From positions 41,088 to 105,087 of the forward strand of contig JBCCHJ010000014.1 of NCBI GenBank assembly GCA_039028795.1: DNA of 64,000 nucleotides, read 5' to 3'. Below the pieces are notes generated by a model, which worked only from the letters and a program-made list of their open reading frames with translations, was not told where the DNA came from and did not search any database. The DNA is from Thermohalobaculum sp039028795. Lineage in GTDB: Bacteria > Pseudomonadota > Alphaproteobacteria > Rhodobacterales > Rhodobacteraceae. Made by a program: the position numbers and the translations under genes. Below, piece after piece: positions 35,417 through 44,322 of this stretch; the stretch's first letter is position 1, and the number at the start of each line of letters is the position of its first letter.

Positions 35417-36169
35417 CTACCTGGCGCGCAGGTTCCTGTCGAACAGGGCAAGCATCCGTTCCCAATGGCGCTCACCTGCCGCTTTGACGTAGTCGGTGCG
35501 GGTTGGAAAGGCAAAGCCATGGCCTGTGCCAGGGTAAACCTCGATCCGGTAGTTGGTACCAGCGGCGTCCAGGTGCCCAGGCAGATCCGCGACGATCTGG
35601 TCCGGCACGTAATGATCTGTCTCGGCGAAGGCCAGATAGCATTCGCCTTTGATCTGGCCTGCCTTCAAATGCGGGCTGTCCGGTTTGTCAGTTATGATCC
35701 CAACACCGTAATAGGATGCAATCGCCGCGAAATCGTCCGGGAAGGCCGCACCAGCGGACATGACATAGCGCCCGCTCATGCAATAACCGACGCAGCCGAT
35801 AGGGCCATCTGCCGCTGCCGGGGCAGCGCGAAGGTGGTTCACCATCGGCCCCGTGTCCGACACCACCAGCGCATTGGTCAGCGAATTCATGACATCGAAC
35901 ATTATCTCCAGCTCTGCCTGATCCTCGCGGATCCGGGTCAGATCGAAGCCATAACTCCCCTCCACCCCTTTGCGGTAGTACATGTTCGGCAAGATCACGT
36001 AATAGCCGACCGTTGCAATCCGCCGAACCATATCACGCAGTTCTTCGCGAATACCGGGCGCATCCATGTAAAGGATCACAGCCGGATGCGGGCCATGCTC
36101 TTCCGGGTGGCAGATGAAGCAGTCCATCTGTCCATCTGGTGTTGTCAGCGTGATTTCTGCTTCGATCAT
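35417..36169 (-). CDS. Dienelactone hydrolase family protein
   Basis: 250-aa alpha/beta hydrolase. Nucleophile cysteine in GYCMSGRY (dienelactone-hydrolase style), acid in FAETDHYVP and histidine in GTGHGFAFP. Cytosolic, substrate unknown. Convergent with the yej operon, 24 bp apart; divergent from mmcB. Confidence 0.88.
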   Translation of the reverse strand: MIEAEITLTTPDGQMDCFICHPEEHGPHPAVILYMDAPGIREELRDMVRRIATVGYYVILPNMYYRKGVEGSYGFDLTRIREDQAELEIMFDVMNSLTNALVVSDTGPMVNHLRAAPAAADGPIGCVGYCMSGRYVMSAGAAFPDDFAAIASYYGVGIITDKPDSPHLKAGQIKGECYLAFAETDHYVPDQIVADLPGHLDAAGTNYRIEVYPGTGHGFAFPTRTDYVKAAGERHWERMLALFDRNLRAR

Positions 36170-36267
36170 GGCGTGGCCCCCTTCTGTTAGAGGGTGACGC
36201 TAGCCCAGCTTTGCTCGGGGCTCTACTCCCTCTGGTAAGCGTTCCCGTTTTGTTTTACGCTTATGCC

Positions 36268-36690
36268 ATGACCGATGTGATCGAAAAGCCCGGCATCCAA
36301 CTTGCGCGCGGTGTTTGCCGAATGTTGGCCGAAGACGGCTTCGCGGCTCTGACGGAGTTTCCGGTGAAGACCGGTCGGCGTATGGATGTCTGCGCTTTGG
36401 GTCCTGGCGGAGAGATCTGGTGTGTCGAGGTCAAATCCTCCCGAGCAGACTTTCAAGCCGATGCGAAGTGGCCAGAGTACTTGGAGTGGTGCGACCGGCT
36501 GTTTTTTGCCGTGCCGGAAGGCTTTCCCGAAGAGCTATTGCCTTTGGATCAGGGCCTGATCCGGACGGATTGCTACGATGCCGAGGTTTTTCGTATGGCG
36601 CCGGAAGATAAGCTGGGGGCCGCACGCCGAAAGGCCGTCACCCTTCGCTTCGCACGATTGGCGGCGGACAGGCTGACGCGCATCGCTTAA
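36268..36690 (+). CDS. mmcB: MmcB-family DNA repair protein
   Basis: 140-aa endonuclease-like protein typical of alphaproteobacteria; Caulobacter MmcB is SOS-induced and aids repair of mitomycin C damage. The nuclease-like core is visible as MDVCALGPGGEIWCVEVKSS with the E-V-K pair. ATG 36268 gives the family start (TDVIEKPGIQLARG). Confidence 0.85.
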   Translation: MTDVIEKPGIQLARGVCRMLAEDGFAALTEFPVKTGRRMDVCALGPGGEIWCVEVKSSRADFQADAKWPEYLEWCDRLFFAVPEGFPEELLPLDQGLIRTDCYDAEVFRMAPEDKLGAARRKAVTLRFARLAADRLTRIA

Positions 36691-36696
36691 GGCGGA

Positions 36697-38016
36697 TTAC
36701 CGTCGAATATAGTGCAGCCCCTGGAACCGCTGCCGAAACGCGGTGACTTCGGATGCAACAATTTCTGGCTCTTCCAGCAAGGCCCGAGCGATCAAAGCAC
36801 CAAGTTCCGGCGCATGGTCCGAGGTTATGCCGCGGCGCACCAGTTCTGGCGTGCCGATGCGCAAGCCGTTCATGTCGCCGTCCACCGGATCAATGGGCAG
36901 GCCGATCCCACAGGCCAAAAGATTGGCCCGGCGCAGCCGTTTCGACGCCGCCTGCCCGCCGCCCCAGCGCACGGCGGGGATGGCGAACTGGTGCGACCGG
37001 GTTACGACCTCAAGCGGGACAAAGCTCATCACCCCGTTCAGCGCCATGTGAGAGACAAGCGCCCGCGCGGTAGCGACCATCTCGGCCGCATAGGCCTGCC
37101 CGTGGTCGCGCCAGTCCAGCAGGGCCATGGCCAACGCCGCCACCCGGCCCGCATCGAAATTCGCCGTCAGCCCCGGAAAGGCGATCGCATCCAGTCTTTG
37201 CGCCAGATCCGCATCATTGCTGACGATCAAACCGCCCGCTGGTCCGCCGAGTGACTTATAGGTCGACATCGTCATCAGGTCGGCGCCTTCGGCCAGTGGA
37301 TTGGGCCAGGCGCGGCCTGCGATCATCCCGCAGAGATGCGCGGCATCGAAAAGGACCTTCGCCCCAGCCTCGTGGGCAATCGCAGCAATGTCTGCAACCG
37401 GATGCGGTTCCAGGTTCAAGGACCCGCCGATTGTGACCAGCGAAGGCCTCAGGTCGTGAACCTGATCGGCCAGGGCATCCACATCCACCGTGTAAGACCG
37501 GTCTTTGACCGGCGCATGGTGGATCTCCAACCCATAAAGCCCCGCAGCGCCGGGATCGTGGTGGGTAACATGCCCGCCGATCTCGGCCGGGGGCACGATG
37601 ACCCGATCGCCCGGTTTACAGCAGGCCATGAAGGCATAAAGATTGCCCAAGGCGCCAGAGGCCACGCGCACCTCGGCGTATTTTGCTTGGAAGATCTCGG
37701 CTGCCAGTTCGGCGGCGATAACCTCGATCTTCTCAATCGCTTCCAGACCCATTTCATACTTGTCGCCGGGATAGCCCAGCGAGGGCCGCGACCCCAGCCC
37801 CCGGGACAAAAGCGCCTCGGCCGCCGGGTTCATGACATTGGTAGCAGGGTTCAGGTTGATGCAATCCTGGTCGTGAATCCGGGCATTTTCGCGGGTCAGA
37901 TCCTCAAGCCTGCTGGCGATTGCGTCCGAGCCCTGCCCCGCAGCCTCTTCCGCCAGACCTTGGATATAGACCTCGCACTCTGCGGGCACCCAATCGCGGC
38001 GCGCCAATGCGGTCAT
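36697..38016 (-). CDS. Serine hydroxymethyltransferase-like PLP enzyme
   Basis: 439-aa PLP enzyme of the SHMT family. The PLP lysine is in STYKSLGGPAGG, where housekeeping GlyA has TTTHKTLRGPRGG, and the N-terminus INLNPATNVMNPAAEALLS also departs from GlyA (INLIASENIVS). It is thus probably a paralogue with another substrate rather than GlyA itself. It overlaps the DUF6324 gene stop by 4 bp (ATGA). Confidence 0.8.
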   Translation of the reverse strand: MTALARRDWVPAECEVYIQGLAEEAAGQGSDAIASRLEDLTRENARIHDQDCINLNPATNVMNPAAEALLSRGLGSRPSLGYPGDKYEMGLEAIEKIEVIAAELAAEIFQAKYAEVRVASGALGNLYAFMACCKPGDRVIVPPAEIGGHVTHHDPGAAGLYGLEIHHAPVKDRSYTVDVDALADQVHDLRPSLVTIGGSLNLEPHPVADIAAIAHEAGAKVLFDAAHLCGMIAGRAWPNPLAEGADLMTMSTYKSLGGPAGGLIVSNDADLAQRLDAIAFPGLTANFDAGRVAALAMALLDWRDHGQAYAAEMVATARALVSHMALNGVMSFVPLEVVTRSHQFAIPAVRWGGGQAASKRLRRANLLACGIGLPIDPVDGDMNGLRIGTPELVRRGITSDHAPELGALIARALLEEPEIVASEVTAFRQRFQGLHYIRR

Positions 38017-38234
38017 CGGGACTTCCCCTTCTTCTTTCCACCGCCGTTCGGCGGGGCGCCCCTCGCCCGCTGCGCAGCGGCTTGAAGTTCCAGGGCAATC
38101 TCCTCGGCTTCTTCAGGCTCGAAATCCATCGGAAGTTCCAGGCCATCACTTTCGATGTAAACGCGCACCATACCCTCGGAGGTTGGGCCGATCTGCAGGC
38201 TGGCGGCCTGCTCCGATTGTTTGTTGATGCTCAT
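38013..38234 (-). CDS. DUF6324 family protein
   Basis: 73-aa acidic protein with a lysine-rich tail (KKKGKSR). ASLQIGPTSEGMVRVYIESDG and LPMDFEPEEAEEIA are the family's hallmark. Function unknown; common in Rhodobacterales. It is upstream of and coupled to the SHMT-like gene. Confidence 0.8.
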   Translation of the reverse strand: MSINKQSEQAASLQIGPTSEGMVRVYIESDGLELPMDFEPEEAEEIALELQAAAQRARGAPPNGGGKKKGKSR

Positions 38235-38358
38235 GGGTTGTCCTGGCGCTCTGGTGGTCTCATCGCGTTAACAAGACCCGAGGCTGATATCCAGCCCCCA
38301 GACGCACTGATCACACGGCTTGAAATCCAAAAGGCGGAGCGGTAGGAAACACCGAAGT

Positions 38359-38435
38359 GCCGCCTTAGCTCAGCTGGTTAGAGCGCTGGATTGTGGATCC
38401 AGAGGTCCCCCGTTCGAACCGGGGAGGCGGTACCA
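38359..38435 (+). tRNA. tRNA-His (GTG)
   Basis: Full cloverleaf with acceptor stem 38359-38365/38425-38431 (first pair G-U), anticodon stem CTGGA/TCCAG with anticodon GTG at 38393-38395, T-loop GTTCGAACC, and encoded CCA. Discriminator is A73 and the base before position 1 is T, so G-1 is not encoded; this matches the unusual alphaproteobacterial tRNA-His class. Confidence 0.95.
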
Positions 38436-38921
38436 TCCCTCGAGATTGTGAGATTTTTAGAATGCTGCGTGTTTGCGAAGCCTTAGATGGGGCGGAGTTC
38501 ACAGATCGGTCATGCCAAACAACAAATCGCTGCCCAGATGGTGAGCGGGGATGCGGACCCCGATAATCGAAATTGTACCGAAAAGAGCTGACGGTTCGCT
38601 GTTTCGGGTATCAGGAACTGGATAGGATAAACCGTTCTGGGCTGCCTGGACTGCCAGTTAGCCTGGCTCGGCAACTTCGACCCTGACAAAATCCACCAAC
38701 CGCTGTCCCCTCACACAAGCGCTGCGCTCGACCACGCGCTTGTCATACACGCTGAAAAACCTCTAACTCATTGAAAATATTGGATTCACAAACTGTGAAA
38801 CCGTCTCGAATTGTTTCGATCTCCCGCTTCGGTCTGCGCCCGCGCATCTTTCATTATCGAAGCCATGCAGAGCGGTTCTTCGCCAGGACAGCAGCACGGC
38901 AAAGCGCGAAAGGACCGACAA
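38436..38921. other. Gene-free stretch after tRNA-His
   Basis: 486 bp with no supportable gene, hairpin or repeat. It lies between a tRNA and an orphan gene, the usual position of a genomic-island edge, but no integrase or repeat of the tRNA 3' end was found nearby. Confidence 0.5.
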
Positions 38922-39794
38922 ATGGAGAGGAACGCGACCGTGTCTGAAACTACCCGATCAGAGGCTGCTTCGGTTTACTCTGCCACCCAGCCAAAGAATT
39001 ATCACAGCAGTTTTTGGCACAAATGTCAGCCGTCCAACCGTAAAAGGCCGGGCGTCAAATCGCCGGAAACGATGCAGGCCGCAGGGCTTGGGAATGACAC
39101 CTCTGATCTCGGCATGATCGAACACTTCGACCTGCCAAAGAAGACCCACGCCTCTAATACGCTCACCGCGCTGCATTCTGAAGTATACGCCAAGGCTACG
39201 GGCACAGCGCCGCAACCGTGTATCGCAGCCTTCAAAACGATTGGCACTTTGGCCCCGGCGCTTGGCGGCATCAAGATCCAGGAGCCAAAGGAAGCTCAGG
39301 CTGATCGCAATGACCTCTCGGCCTACATGAGTTTCAGCAAACGTGGGAAGCGTGAGCTTGAGATGTTTGACCGCGCCGAGAAGAAGGCTAGTAAAGCGAT
39401 CGAGGCGATGAACAGCTTCATGGATGACTTGCTGCAGAAGATGAAGACTAAGGACGCCGATCCCAAGTGGCTGAACGAACAGTTCCTTGTGGCGCGCAAA
39501 GAAATGCGGACTTGGGGAATGAAGACCAAGATCTACAGATCAGCCAACGTCAGCGCGCGGAAGACGCAAGAATCTCTTGCAGCGGCATTTGCCGACCTGC
39601 CTAAGCCATGCACGACGCGGATGATGGAAGAGATGTCCGCTTGCAAGCAGATCGGCGATCGACTGGAAGGCATGGGAACCAAAGTGATGGATCGCTTCCG
39701 GATCTTCATCAAAATCTACGATCTACATAGTAAGACGCTGGACAAAATGGAGGCTTCGCTTGGGGCGCAAACACACGTTGCCGAGGCGCTGTGA
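38922..39794 (+). CDS. Orphan lysine-rich helical protein
   Basis: 290-aa soluble protein with no recognised family. ATG 38922 follows AAAGGA. The N-terminal 100 residues are low-order and polar; residues 130-290 are helical and charged (RELEMFDRAEKKASKAIEA). No signal peptide or membrane segment. It lies alone between tRNA-His and phnM, with compositional style unlike its neighbours, and may be a transferred cargo gene. Confidence 0.65.
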   Translation: MERNATVSETTRSEAASVYSATQPKNYHSSFWHKCQPSNRKRPGVKSPETMQAAGLGNDTSDLGMIEHFDLPKKTHASNTLTALHSEVYAKATGTAPQPCIAAFKTIGTLAPALGGIKIQEPKEAQADRNDLSAYMSFSKRGKRELEMFDRAEKKASKAIEAMNSFMDDLLQKMKTKDADPKWLNEQFLVARKEMRTWGMKTKIYRSANVSARKTQESLAAAFADLPKPCTTRMMEEMSACKQIGDRLEGMGTKVMDRFRIFIKIYDLHSKTLDKMEASLGAQTHVAEAL

Positions 39795-39901
39795 TCCAAA
39801 GCCCGCAAGCGTCGCTGTGGACTCGCCAAACTCAAACCCACCTCAGATTCGCTCGCGCCTTAGATGATTTGCGCTGACACGGGCCGATCAGCGAAACAAG
39901 C

Positions 39902-41071
39902 CTACCCTATCCGTTGGCCACGCAGCCACGCCCCCCGCGTGACCGGTGTGCCATCCGCCAACATCCGGAACCGCAGTAAATCCGCACGTAAACCCGGGCG
40001 CAGCACACCGCGATCGTCCAATCCGGCGGCCTTTGCTGGCGCCGAGGTTACGCGGGCCAAACCCATCGCCATGTCCGCAGCTTCCTGCCCCAGGCGCACT
40101 GCTGCCATAAGCAGGCTGTACGGCGCATAATCCGACGACAGGATGTCCAGACATCCGGCTTCGGCCAGATCTGATGCCGCGACATTGCCGGAATGCGAGC
40201 CACCGCGCAGCAGGTTCGGTGCGCCCATCATCACGTGGATTCCGGCCTCGGCGGTTGCCTTCGCAGCCTCTAAGGTGGTTGGGAATTCGGCCAGCCCAAC
40301 GCCGTGCTCGATCGACTGGGCTACATGGTCTAGGGTCGTATCGTCATGGCTGGCCAGAACTGCACCAAACGCCTTCGCGGCCGCGACGGCGGCTTTCTCT
40401 CCAGCGGGCCCATTTTCTTTCGATACACGCTCAAGTTTCGACAAATGCGCGTCAATCTCGGCATCTGTCATATTATACTTTCCGCTGAGTAGCGTCCGGC
40501 GCGCGGCGGCGTCACGAAACTGCCGCTGACCCGGTGTGTGATCCATTACGCTCAGGATACCAATTCTGTCATCTGCGCTGAATTCCGCCAATTCCTCCAG
40601 CAAAGTTTCGGAACAGACTTCAGCCCTCAAGTGTATGAAATGACTTATTTTTAAAGCGTTATACGTACGCATCTCGATGATGTTCGTCACCATCTTGCGC
40701 GCGTATCTCCCATATCTCGACCGGCTTTCGGACAACGAGCCAATCCTAATCGCATCAAAAACCGTCGTGATACCGACCGACGCCAATTCGGCGTCATGGG
40801 CAACGATCGCCGCAGCATTGGGCAAGTGAACGCCAGGGCGTGGCTGCATATGCCGTTCCAGATTATCGGTGTGCAGTTCGATCAATCCGGGCGACAGGTA
40901 ATCGCCACCGCAATCCAGTGCCCCGGGCGCAGCGCTGATGCCTTGATCAATGGCGGCGATGTTTTCACCCCGAACAACAAGCGAGCCGGTCACGACCTCG
41001 TTTTCCAAAACGAGCTTTGCATTCGTCAGCACCATATCGGACGGGCCGGGCGCGCTGTCATGGCAGTTCAT
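39902..41071 (-). CDS. phnM: PhnM, ribose 1-methylphosphonate 5-triphosphate diphosphatase
   Basis: 389-aa amidohydrolase-fold enzyme of the C-P lyase pathway that removes pyrophosphate from the phosphonate-ribose triphosphate. Metal-site motifs: LSPGLIELHTDNLERH, VMDHTPGQRQF, LASHDDTT, and SSDYAPYS near the C-terminus. It lies on the same strand as the phnG-N genes but is separated from phnN by the opposite-strand DUF1045 gene, so may have its own promoter. Confidence 0.93.
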   Translation of the reverse strand: MNCHDSAPGPSDMVLTNAKLVLENEVVTGSLVVRGENIAAIDQGISAAPGALDCGGDYLSPGLIELHTDNLERHMQPRPGVHLPNAAAIVAHDAELASVGITTVFDAIRIGSLSESRSRYGRYARKMVTNIIEMRTYNALKISHFIHLRAEVCSETLLEELAEFSADDRIGILSVMDHTPGQRQFRDAAARRTLLSGKYNMTDAEIDAHLSKLERVSKENGPAGEKAAVAAAKAFGAVLASHDDTTLDHVAQSIEHGVGLAEFPTTLEAAKATAEAGIHVMMGAPNLLRGGSHSGNVAASDLAEAGCLDILSSDYAPYSLLMAAVRLGQEAADMAMGLARVTSAPAKAAGLDDRGVLRPGLRADLLRFRMLADGTPVTRGAWLRGQRIG

Positions 41072-41166
41072 GCCAGTCCTCCTTGAGTGCTGACGGAATT
41101 GGCATGAACCTGTCGCGGTTTTGTGACAAATCCTTGCAAAAAGCGTGTTTGAGAACGGAGTGCAAT

Positions 41167-41841
41167 ATGTCGAGCTTTACCCGCTACGCCGTTTATTACC
41201 TGCCGCCGACAGGCTCGGCCCTGGCCCGGTTCGGCGCGGATTGGCTCGGTTGGGACAACATCGCCTGCGCGGACCGGTTCGTGCCGTCCGACCGCGATCT
41301 CCTGACTGCGACGCCACGAAAATACGGGTTTCACGGAACGATGAAACCGCCCTTCCGCTTGGCCGATGGTGAGACGCCGGAAGACCTGGAGGCCGCGGTC
41401 GCAGCGTTGGCTAGGCGCTATACGCCGTTCGCGGCACCCGCCCTGAAACTGGCAACCCTGGGCCGGTTCATAGCACTGGTGCCCTCGGCGCAATCCGAGG
41501 AACTGGCAGCGCTCGCAGGGGGCTGCGTTATGGATCTCGACAGCTTCCGCGCACCGCCTTCCGAGGCAGAGCTGGCCAAGCGGCGCGCTGCCGATTTGAC
41601 CCCTGCACAGGAAGTGAACCTGATGGCCTGGGGCTACCCTTATGTTATGGATCAGTTTCGCTTTCATCTGACGCTGACCGGACAGCTGGATGACGCCGAG
41701 ATCCCGCCAACACAAGAGATGCTGGCGGATTTGACCGCACATCTTTGCCAGGCCCCGATGCCTGTCGACGACATTGCGCTGCTGGGGGAAGTCGACGGCG
41801 GACACTTTCATCTGATCCATCGCTACGCGCTCACCGGTTGA
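41167..41841 (+). CDS. DUF1045 phosphonate-locus protein (2H phosphodiesterase-like)
   Basis: 224-aa protein of the family found in phosphonate operons. Two H-x-T motifs (YGFHGTMKPPF and FRFHLTLTG) fit the 2H phosphodiesterase fold, so it may act on a cyclic ribose phosphate intermediate as PhnP does in E. coli; phnP is not seen here. GGAG precedes the ATG. It runs against the phn genes and its 3' end overlaps that of phnN by 19 bp. Confidence 0.85.
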   Translation: MSSFTRYAVYYLPPTGSALARFGADWLGWDNIACADRFVPSDRDLLTATPRKYGFHGTMKPPFRLADGETPEDLEAAVAALARRYTPFAAPALKLATLGRFIALVPSAQSEELAALAGGCVMDLDSFRAPPSEAELAKRRAADLTPAQEVNLMAWGYPYVMDQFRFHLTLTGQLDDAEIPPTQEMLADLTAHLCQAPMPVDDIALLGEVDGGHFHLIHRYALTG

Positions 41842-42368
41842 GGCATAGTAGCCAGAAAGGCCGCCACCGCAGTCTCCAGCTCTCCGCCATTATCGACAAC
41901 CGTGACATCCGCGCCATCTGGGCGGAGATACTTCGCACGTTCCAGGCGGGCGACGATATCCGCCGCGTCTTCGCGGCCACGTCCGGCCAGACGGATGGCC
42001 AAAACCTCGGCGGGCGCATCGACAACGACAACCCTGAAGGGTTGGAACCGCCGCCGCGCCTGATCGATCACGCTGCGCGAGAGATTGGCCAGGACGTGCC
42101 TACCGGCATTCGAATCCGCGTCTATCCTATTTGAAATGCCATAGAGCAACCCATGTGCGGCCCAGCTGAGCGCGAACTCCCCTGCAGCTTGCCTGAGTTC
42201 GAAATCCGTAGTGAGCACGGGTTCAAAATCCTCGGTGGCGTCCGCGGGGCGGGTGATCACCCTGCGGGCCATCGCGACATCCGTTCGCCGGGCGAGCGCA
42301 GCACGGATCAGGCTGTCCTTGCCAGATCCCGACGGCCCGACAACGGCTATGAAGGTACCACCGGCCAT
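41823..42368 (-). CDS. phnN: PhnN, ribose 1,5-bisphosphokinase
   Basis: 181-aa guanylate-kinase-fold enzyme that phosphorylates ribose 1,5-bisphosphate to PRPP at the end of the C-P lyase pathway. P-loop GPSGSGKDS at 11-19. Its start overlaps the phnL stop by 1 bp. The 3' end overlaps the convergent DUF1045 gene. Confidence 0.93.
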   Translation of the reverse strand: MAGGTFIAVVGPSGSGKDSLIRAALARRTDVAMARRVITRPADATEDFEPVLTTDFELRQAAGEFALSWAAHGLLYGISNRIDADSNAGRHVLANLSRSVIDQARRRFQPFRVVVVDAPAEVLAIRLAGRGREDAADIVARLERAKYLRPDGADVTVVDNGGELETAVAAFLATMPQPVSA

Positions 42369-43048
42369 CAGGCTGCGATCGGCGTGAAGGCCGATACGTC
42401 GACTTCGCGATCGGCAACTCGATTGCGGGCATCGATATCATGGAAGATTCCGATAATTGCCGTACCTCGGGCCTTGGACTCGTCGATCAGTGTCAGAACC
42501 GTGTCCCGGTTGGACGCATCCAGTGAAGCCGTCGGCTCGTCCAACAAAAGCGCCGGATAGGGATGCACGAAACCCCGGGCAATGTTCACCCGCTGCTGTT
42601 CACCACCCGAAAAGGTCAATGGCGACAGCCCCCATAGGGCCTCTGGAATCCTCAACCGCCGCAGAATGATACGTGCCTTTTCGTAGGCCGCCTCTTGGAC
42701 CTCGCCCAGGTCCAGCAACGGCTCTGCCACCACATCCAGCGTCGGCACCCGGGGCACCACACGCAGGAACTGGCTGACATAGCCCAGTACTTCTCGGCGC
42801 ATGTCCAGAATCTCGCGCGGCGCGGCCTGGGCGACATCGGTGTTGCCGACCATGATCGAACCCGATGCCGCGAGATAGTTGCCATAGATCATCCGCATCA
42901 ACGTCGACTTGCCCGAGCCCGAAACGCCGGTCAGCGCCACACACTCGCCGGGTGCAGCGGTCAGGTGCGCACCGGTCAAAACCGGGATCGAAGCACCACC
43001 CTGATTGTGCAGTGTGAAGGTTTTCGAGACTTCCTGAACGTGAATCAT
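42368..43048 (-). CDS. phnL: PhnL, C-P lyase ABC-type protein
   Basis: 226-aa ATPase with Walker A GVSGSGKST, signature TFSGGEQQRVN and Walker B LLLDEPTASLD. In E. coli PhnL is an ABC-like partner of the C-P lyase core, not a transporter. The 135-bp gap to phnK is large for this tightly packed operon and holds an 11-bp repeat array. Confidence 0.93.
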   Translation of the reverse strand: MIHVQEVSKTFTLHNQGGASIPVLTGAHLTAAPGECVALTGVSGSGKSTLMRMIYGNYLAASGSIMVGNTDVAQAAPREILDMRREVLGYVSQFLRVVPRVPTLDVVAEPLLDLGEVQEAAYEKARIILRRLRIPEALWGLSPLTFSGGEQQRVNIARGFVHPYPALLLDEPTASLDASNRDTVLTLIDESKARGTAIIGIFHDIDARNRVADREVDVSAFTPIAA

Positions 43049-43086
43049 CGGCCCGTCCCCCCGGGCCTTGCGCCGGGAATCCGGGC

Positions 43087-43152
43087 GTACAGCATCCGTA
43101 CAGCATCTTTATGCCATGTGTATGCCATCTGTATGCCATCCGTATGTACAAA
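43087..43152. repeat. Array of 11-bp degenerate repeats
   Basis: Six consecutive 11-bp units between phnK and phnL: GTACAGCATCC, GTACAGCATCT, TTATGCCATGT, GTATGCCATCT, GTATGCCATCC and a partial GTATGTACAAA. The period is close to one helical turn, so all units face the same side of the DNA. Could be a protein-binding array or replication slippage product. Confidence 0.75.
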
Positions 43153-43183
43153 AAGTCGATGGGTTAACAAAATGCACCCTCCC

Positions 43184-43954
43184 TCAAACCCGAAGGACCG
43201 AGCTGACAAGCAGCTGTGTATAGGCGTGCTGCGGGTCGTCCAGCACCTGATCGGTCAGGCCGGTTTCGACCACGTGGCCTTCCTTCATAACCATCAACCG
43301 GTCGGCCAGCAGGCGCACCACAGCCAAGTCATGGGTGACGATGATCGCGCTGAGGTGGAGCTGCCGAACCAGTCCGCGCAGCAGATCCAACAGCCGGGCC
43401 TGAACCGAGACATCCAGCCCGCCCGTGGGTTCATCCATGAAAACCAGGCGTGGGCCCGTCACCAGGTTCCGGGCAATCTGCAACCGTTGCTGCATGCCAC
43501 CGGAAAAGGCCGACGGACGGTCATCGATCCGATCCTCGTCAATCTCAACCTTATCCAGCCAGTCCAAGGCCGCGCCCCGGATTTGGCCATAGTGGCGCGC
43601 GCCCACAGCCATCAGCCGCTCGCCAACATTGCCGCCCGCGCTGACGCCCATGCGCAGCCCGTCGCGTGGGTTCTGATGCACAAAGGCCCAATCTGTCCGA
43701 CCCAGCATGCGCCGTTCCGGCTCGGACATCGTCACCGTGTCCTTGGGCCCATCGACTTTGGTATCGAAGATGACGCGCCCCTTATCGGGTACCAGGTGAC
43801 CGGCAAGGCAATTCAGCAACGTCGTTTTGCCGGATCCAGACTCGCCGACGACCCCCAGTACCTCACCCGGCCAGAGGTCAAATGAGATATCGGCACATCC
43901 GATCCGGTGGCCATAGGATTTCGAGAGATCTTCAACTGCCAACAGAGGCGTCAT
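43184..43954 (-). CDS. phnK: PhnK, C-P lyase ABC-type protein
   Basis: 256-aa ATPase that binds the PhnGHIJ core in E. coli. Walker A GESGSGKTT, signature AFSGGMQQRLQ, Walker B MDEPTGGLD. ATG 43954 gives the family start (PLLAVEDLSKSYG) and overlaps the NIPSNAP gene stop by 4 bp (ATGA). Confidence 0.93.
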   Translation of the reverse strand: MTPLLAVEDLSKSYGHRIGCADISFDLWPGEVLGVVGESGSGKTTLLNCLAGHLVPDKGRVIFDTKVDGPKDTVTMSEPERRMLGRTDWAFVHQNPRDGLRMGVSAGGNVGERLMAVGARHYGQIRGAALDWLDKVEIDEDRIDDRPSAFSGGMQQRLQIARNLVTGPRLVFMDEPTGGLDVSVQARLLDLLRGLVRQLHLSAIIVTHDLAVVRLLADRLMVMKEGHVVETGLTDQVLDDPQHAYTQLLVSSVLRV

Positions 43955-44295
43955 TGAACATCCCCTAAGGCGGCAGAATACGCAGTTGGGTGAAGCACAT
44001 GTTCTTCGATACCATTCACGAAGGTGCCGTGCTGCGCACCGGTCACGCGCTTGATCTCGGCCCATTCTTCATCGGCCATGAACGCCTGCCACGCGGCTTT
44101 CATTTCCGCTTCGTCTGCCCATGCGAGCAGGTAGATGAAGAACAGGCGGCCCTCGCGCTCACTCTCCCACATCGCCAGGATGCGAAATCCGTAGCGCGCG
44201 AAGATAGGCGCGGCTTGATCACGGAAACGGTCGTTGAACGGACCCCGGTTTTCGGGCGGAATATCGTAAATGCGAAGCTGATTAATCATCTTCAT
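43951..44295 (-). CDS. NIPSNAP-family protein in the phn operon
   Basis: 114-aa protein of the NIPSNAP/dimeric alpha-beta-barrel type (INQLRIYDI...FARYGFRILAMWES...MADEEWAEIK). Small cytosolic protein of unknown role, embedded in the C-P lyase operon with a 4-bp overlap to phnK. NIPSNAP domains often bind small ligands. Confidence 0.8.
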   Translation of the reverse strand: MKMINQLRIYDIPPENRGPFNDRFRDQAAPIFARYGFRILAMWESEREGRLFFIYLLAWADEAEMKAAWQAFMADEEWAEIKRVTGAQHGTFVNGIEEHVLHPTAYSAALGDVQ

Positions 44296-44322
44296 GCTCT
44301 TACTTGTGCGTTGGGTTTGATA

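Noticed and set aside
38359..39794. Integrated prophage or integrative element at tRNA-His
   Set aside because: No integrase, phage gene or repeat of the tRNA end was found.
43087..43152. Possible CRISPR array
   Set aside because: The units are 11 bp, contiguous and without spacers; no cas genes.
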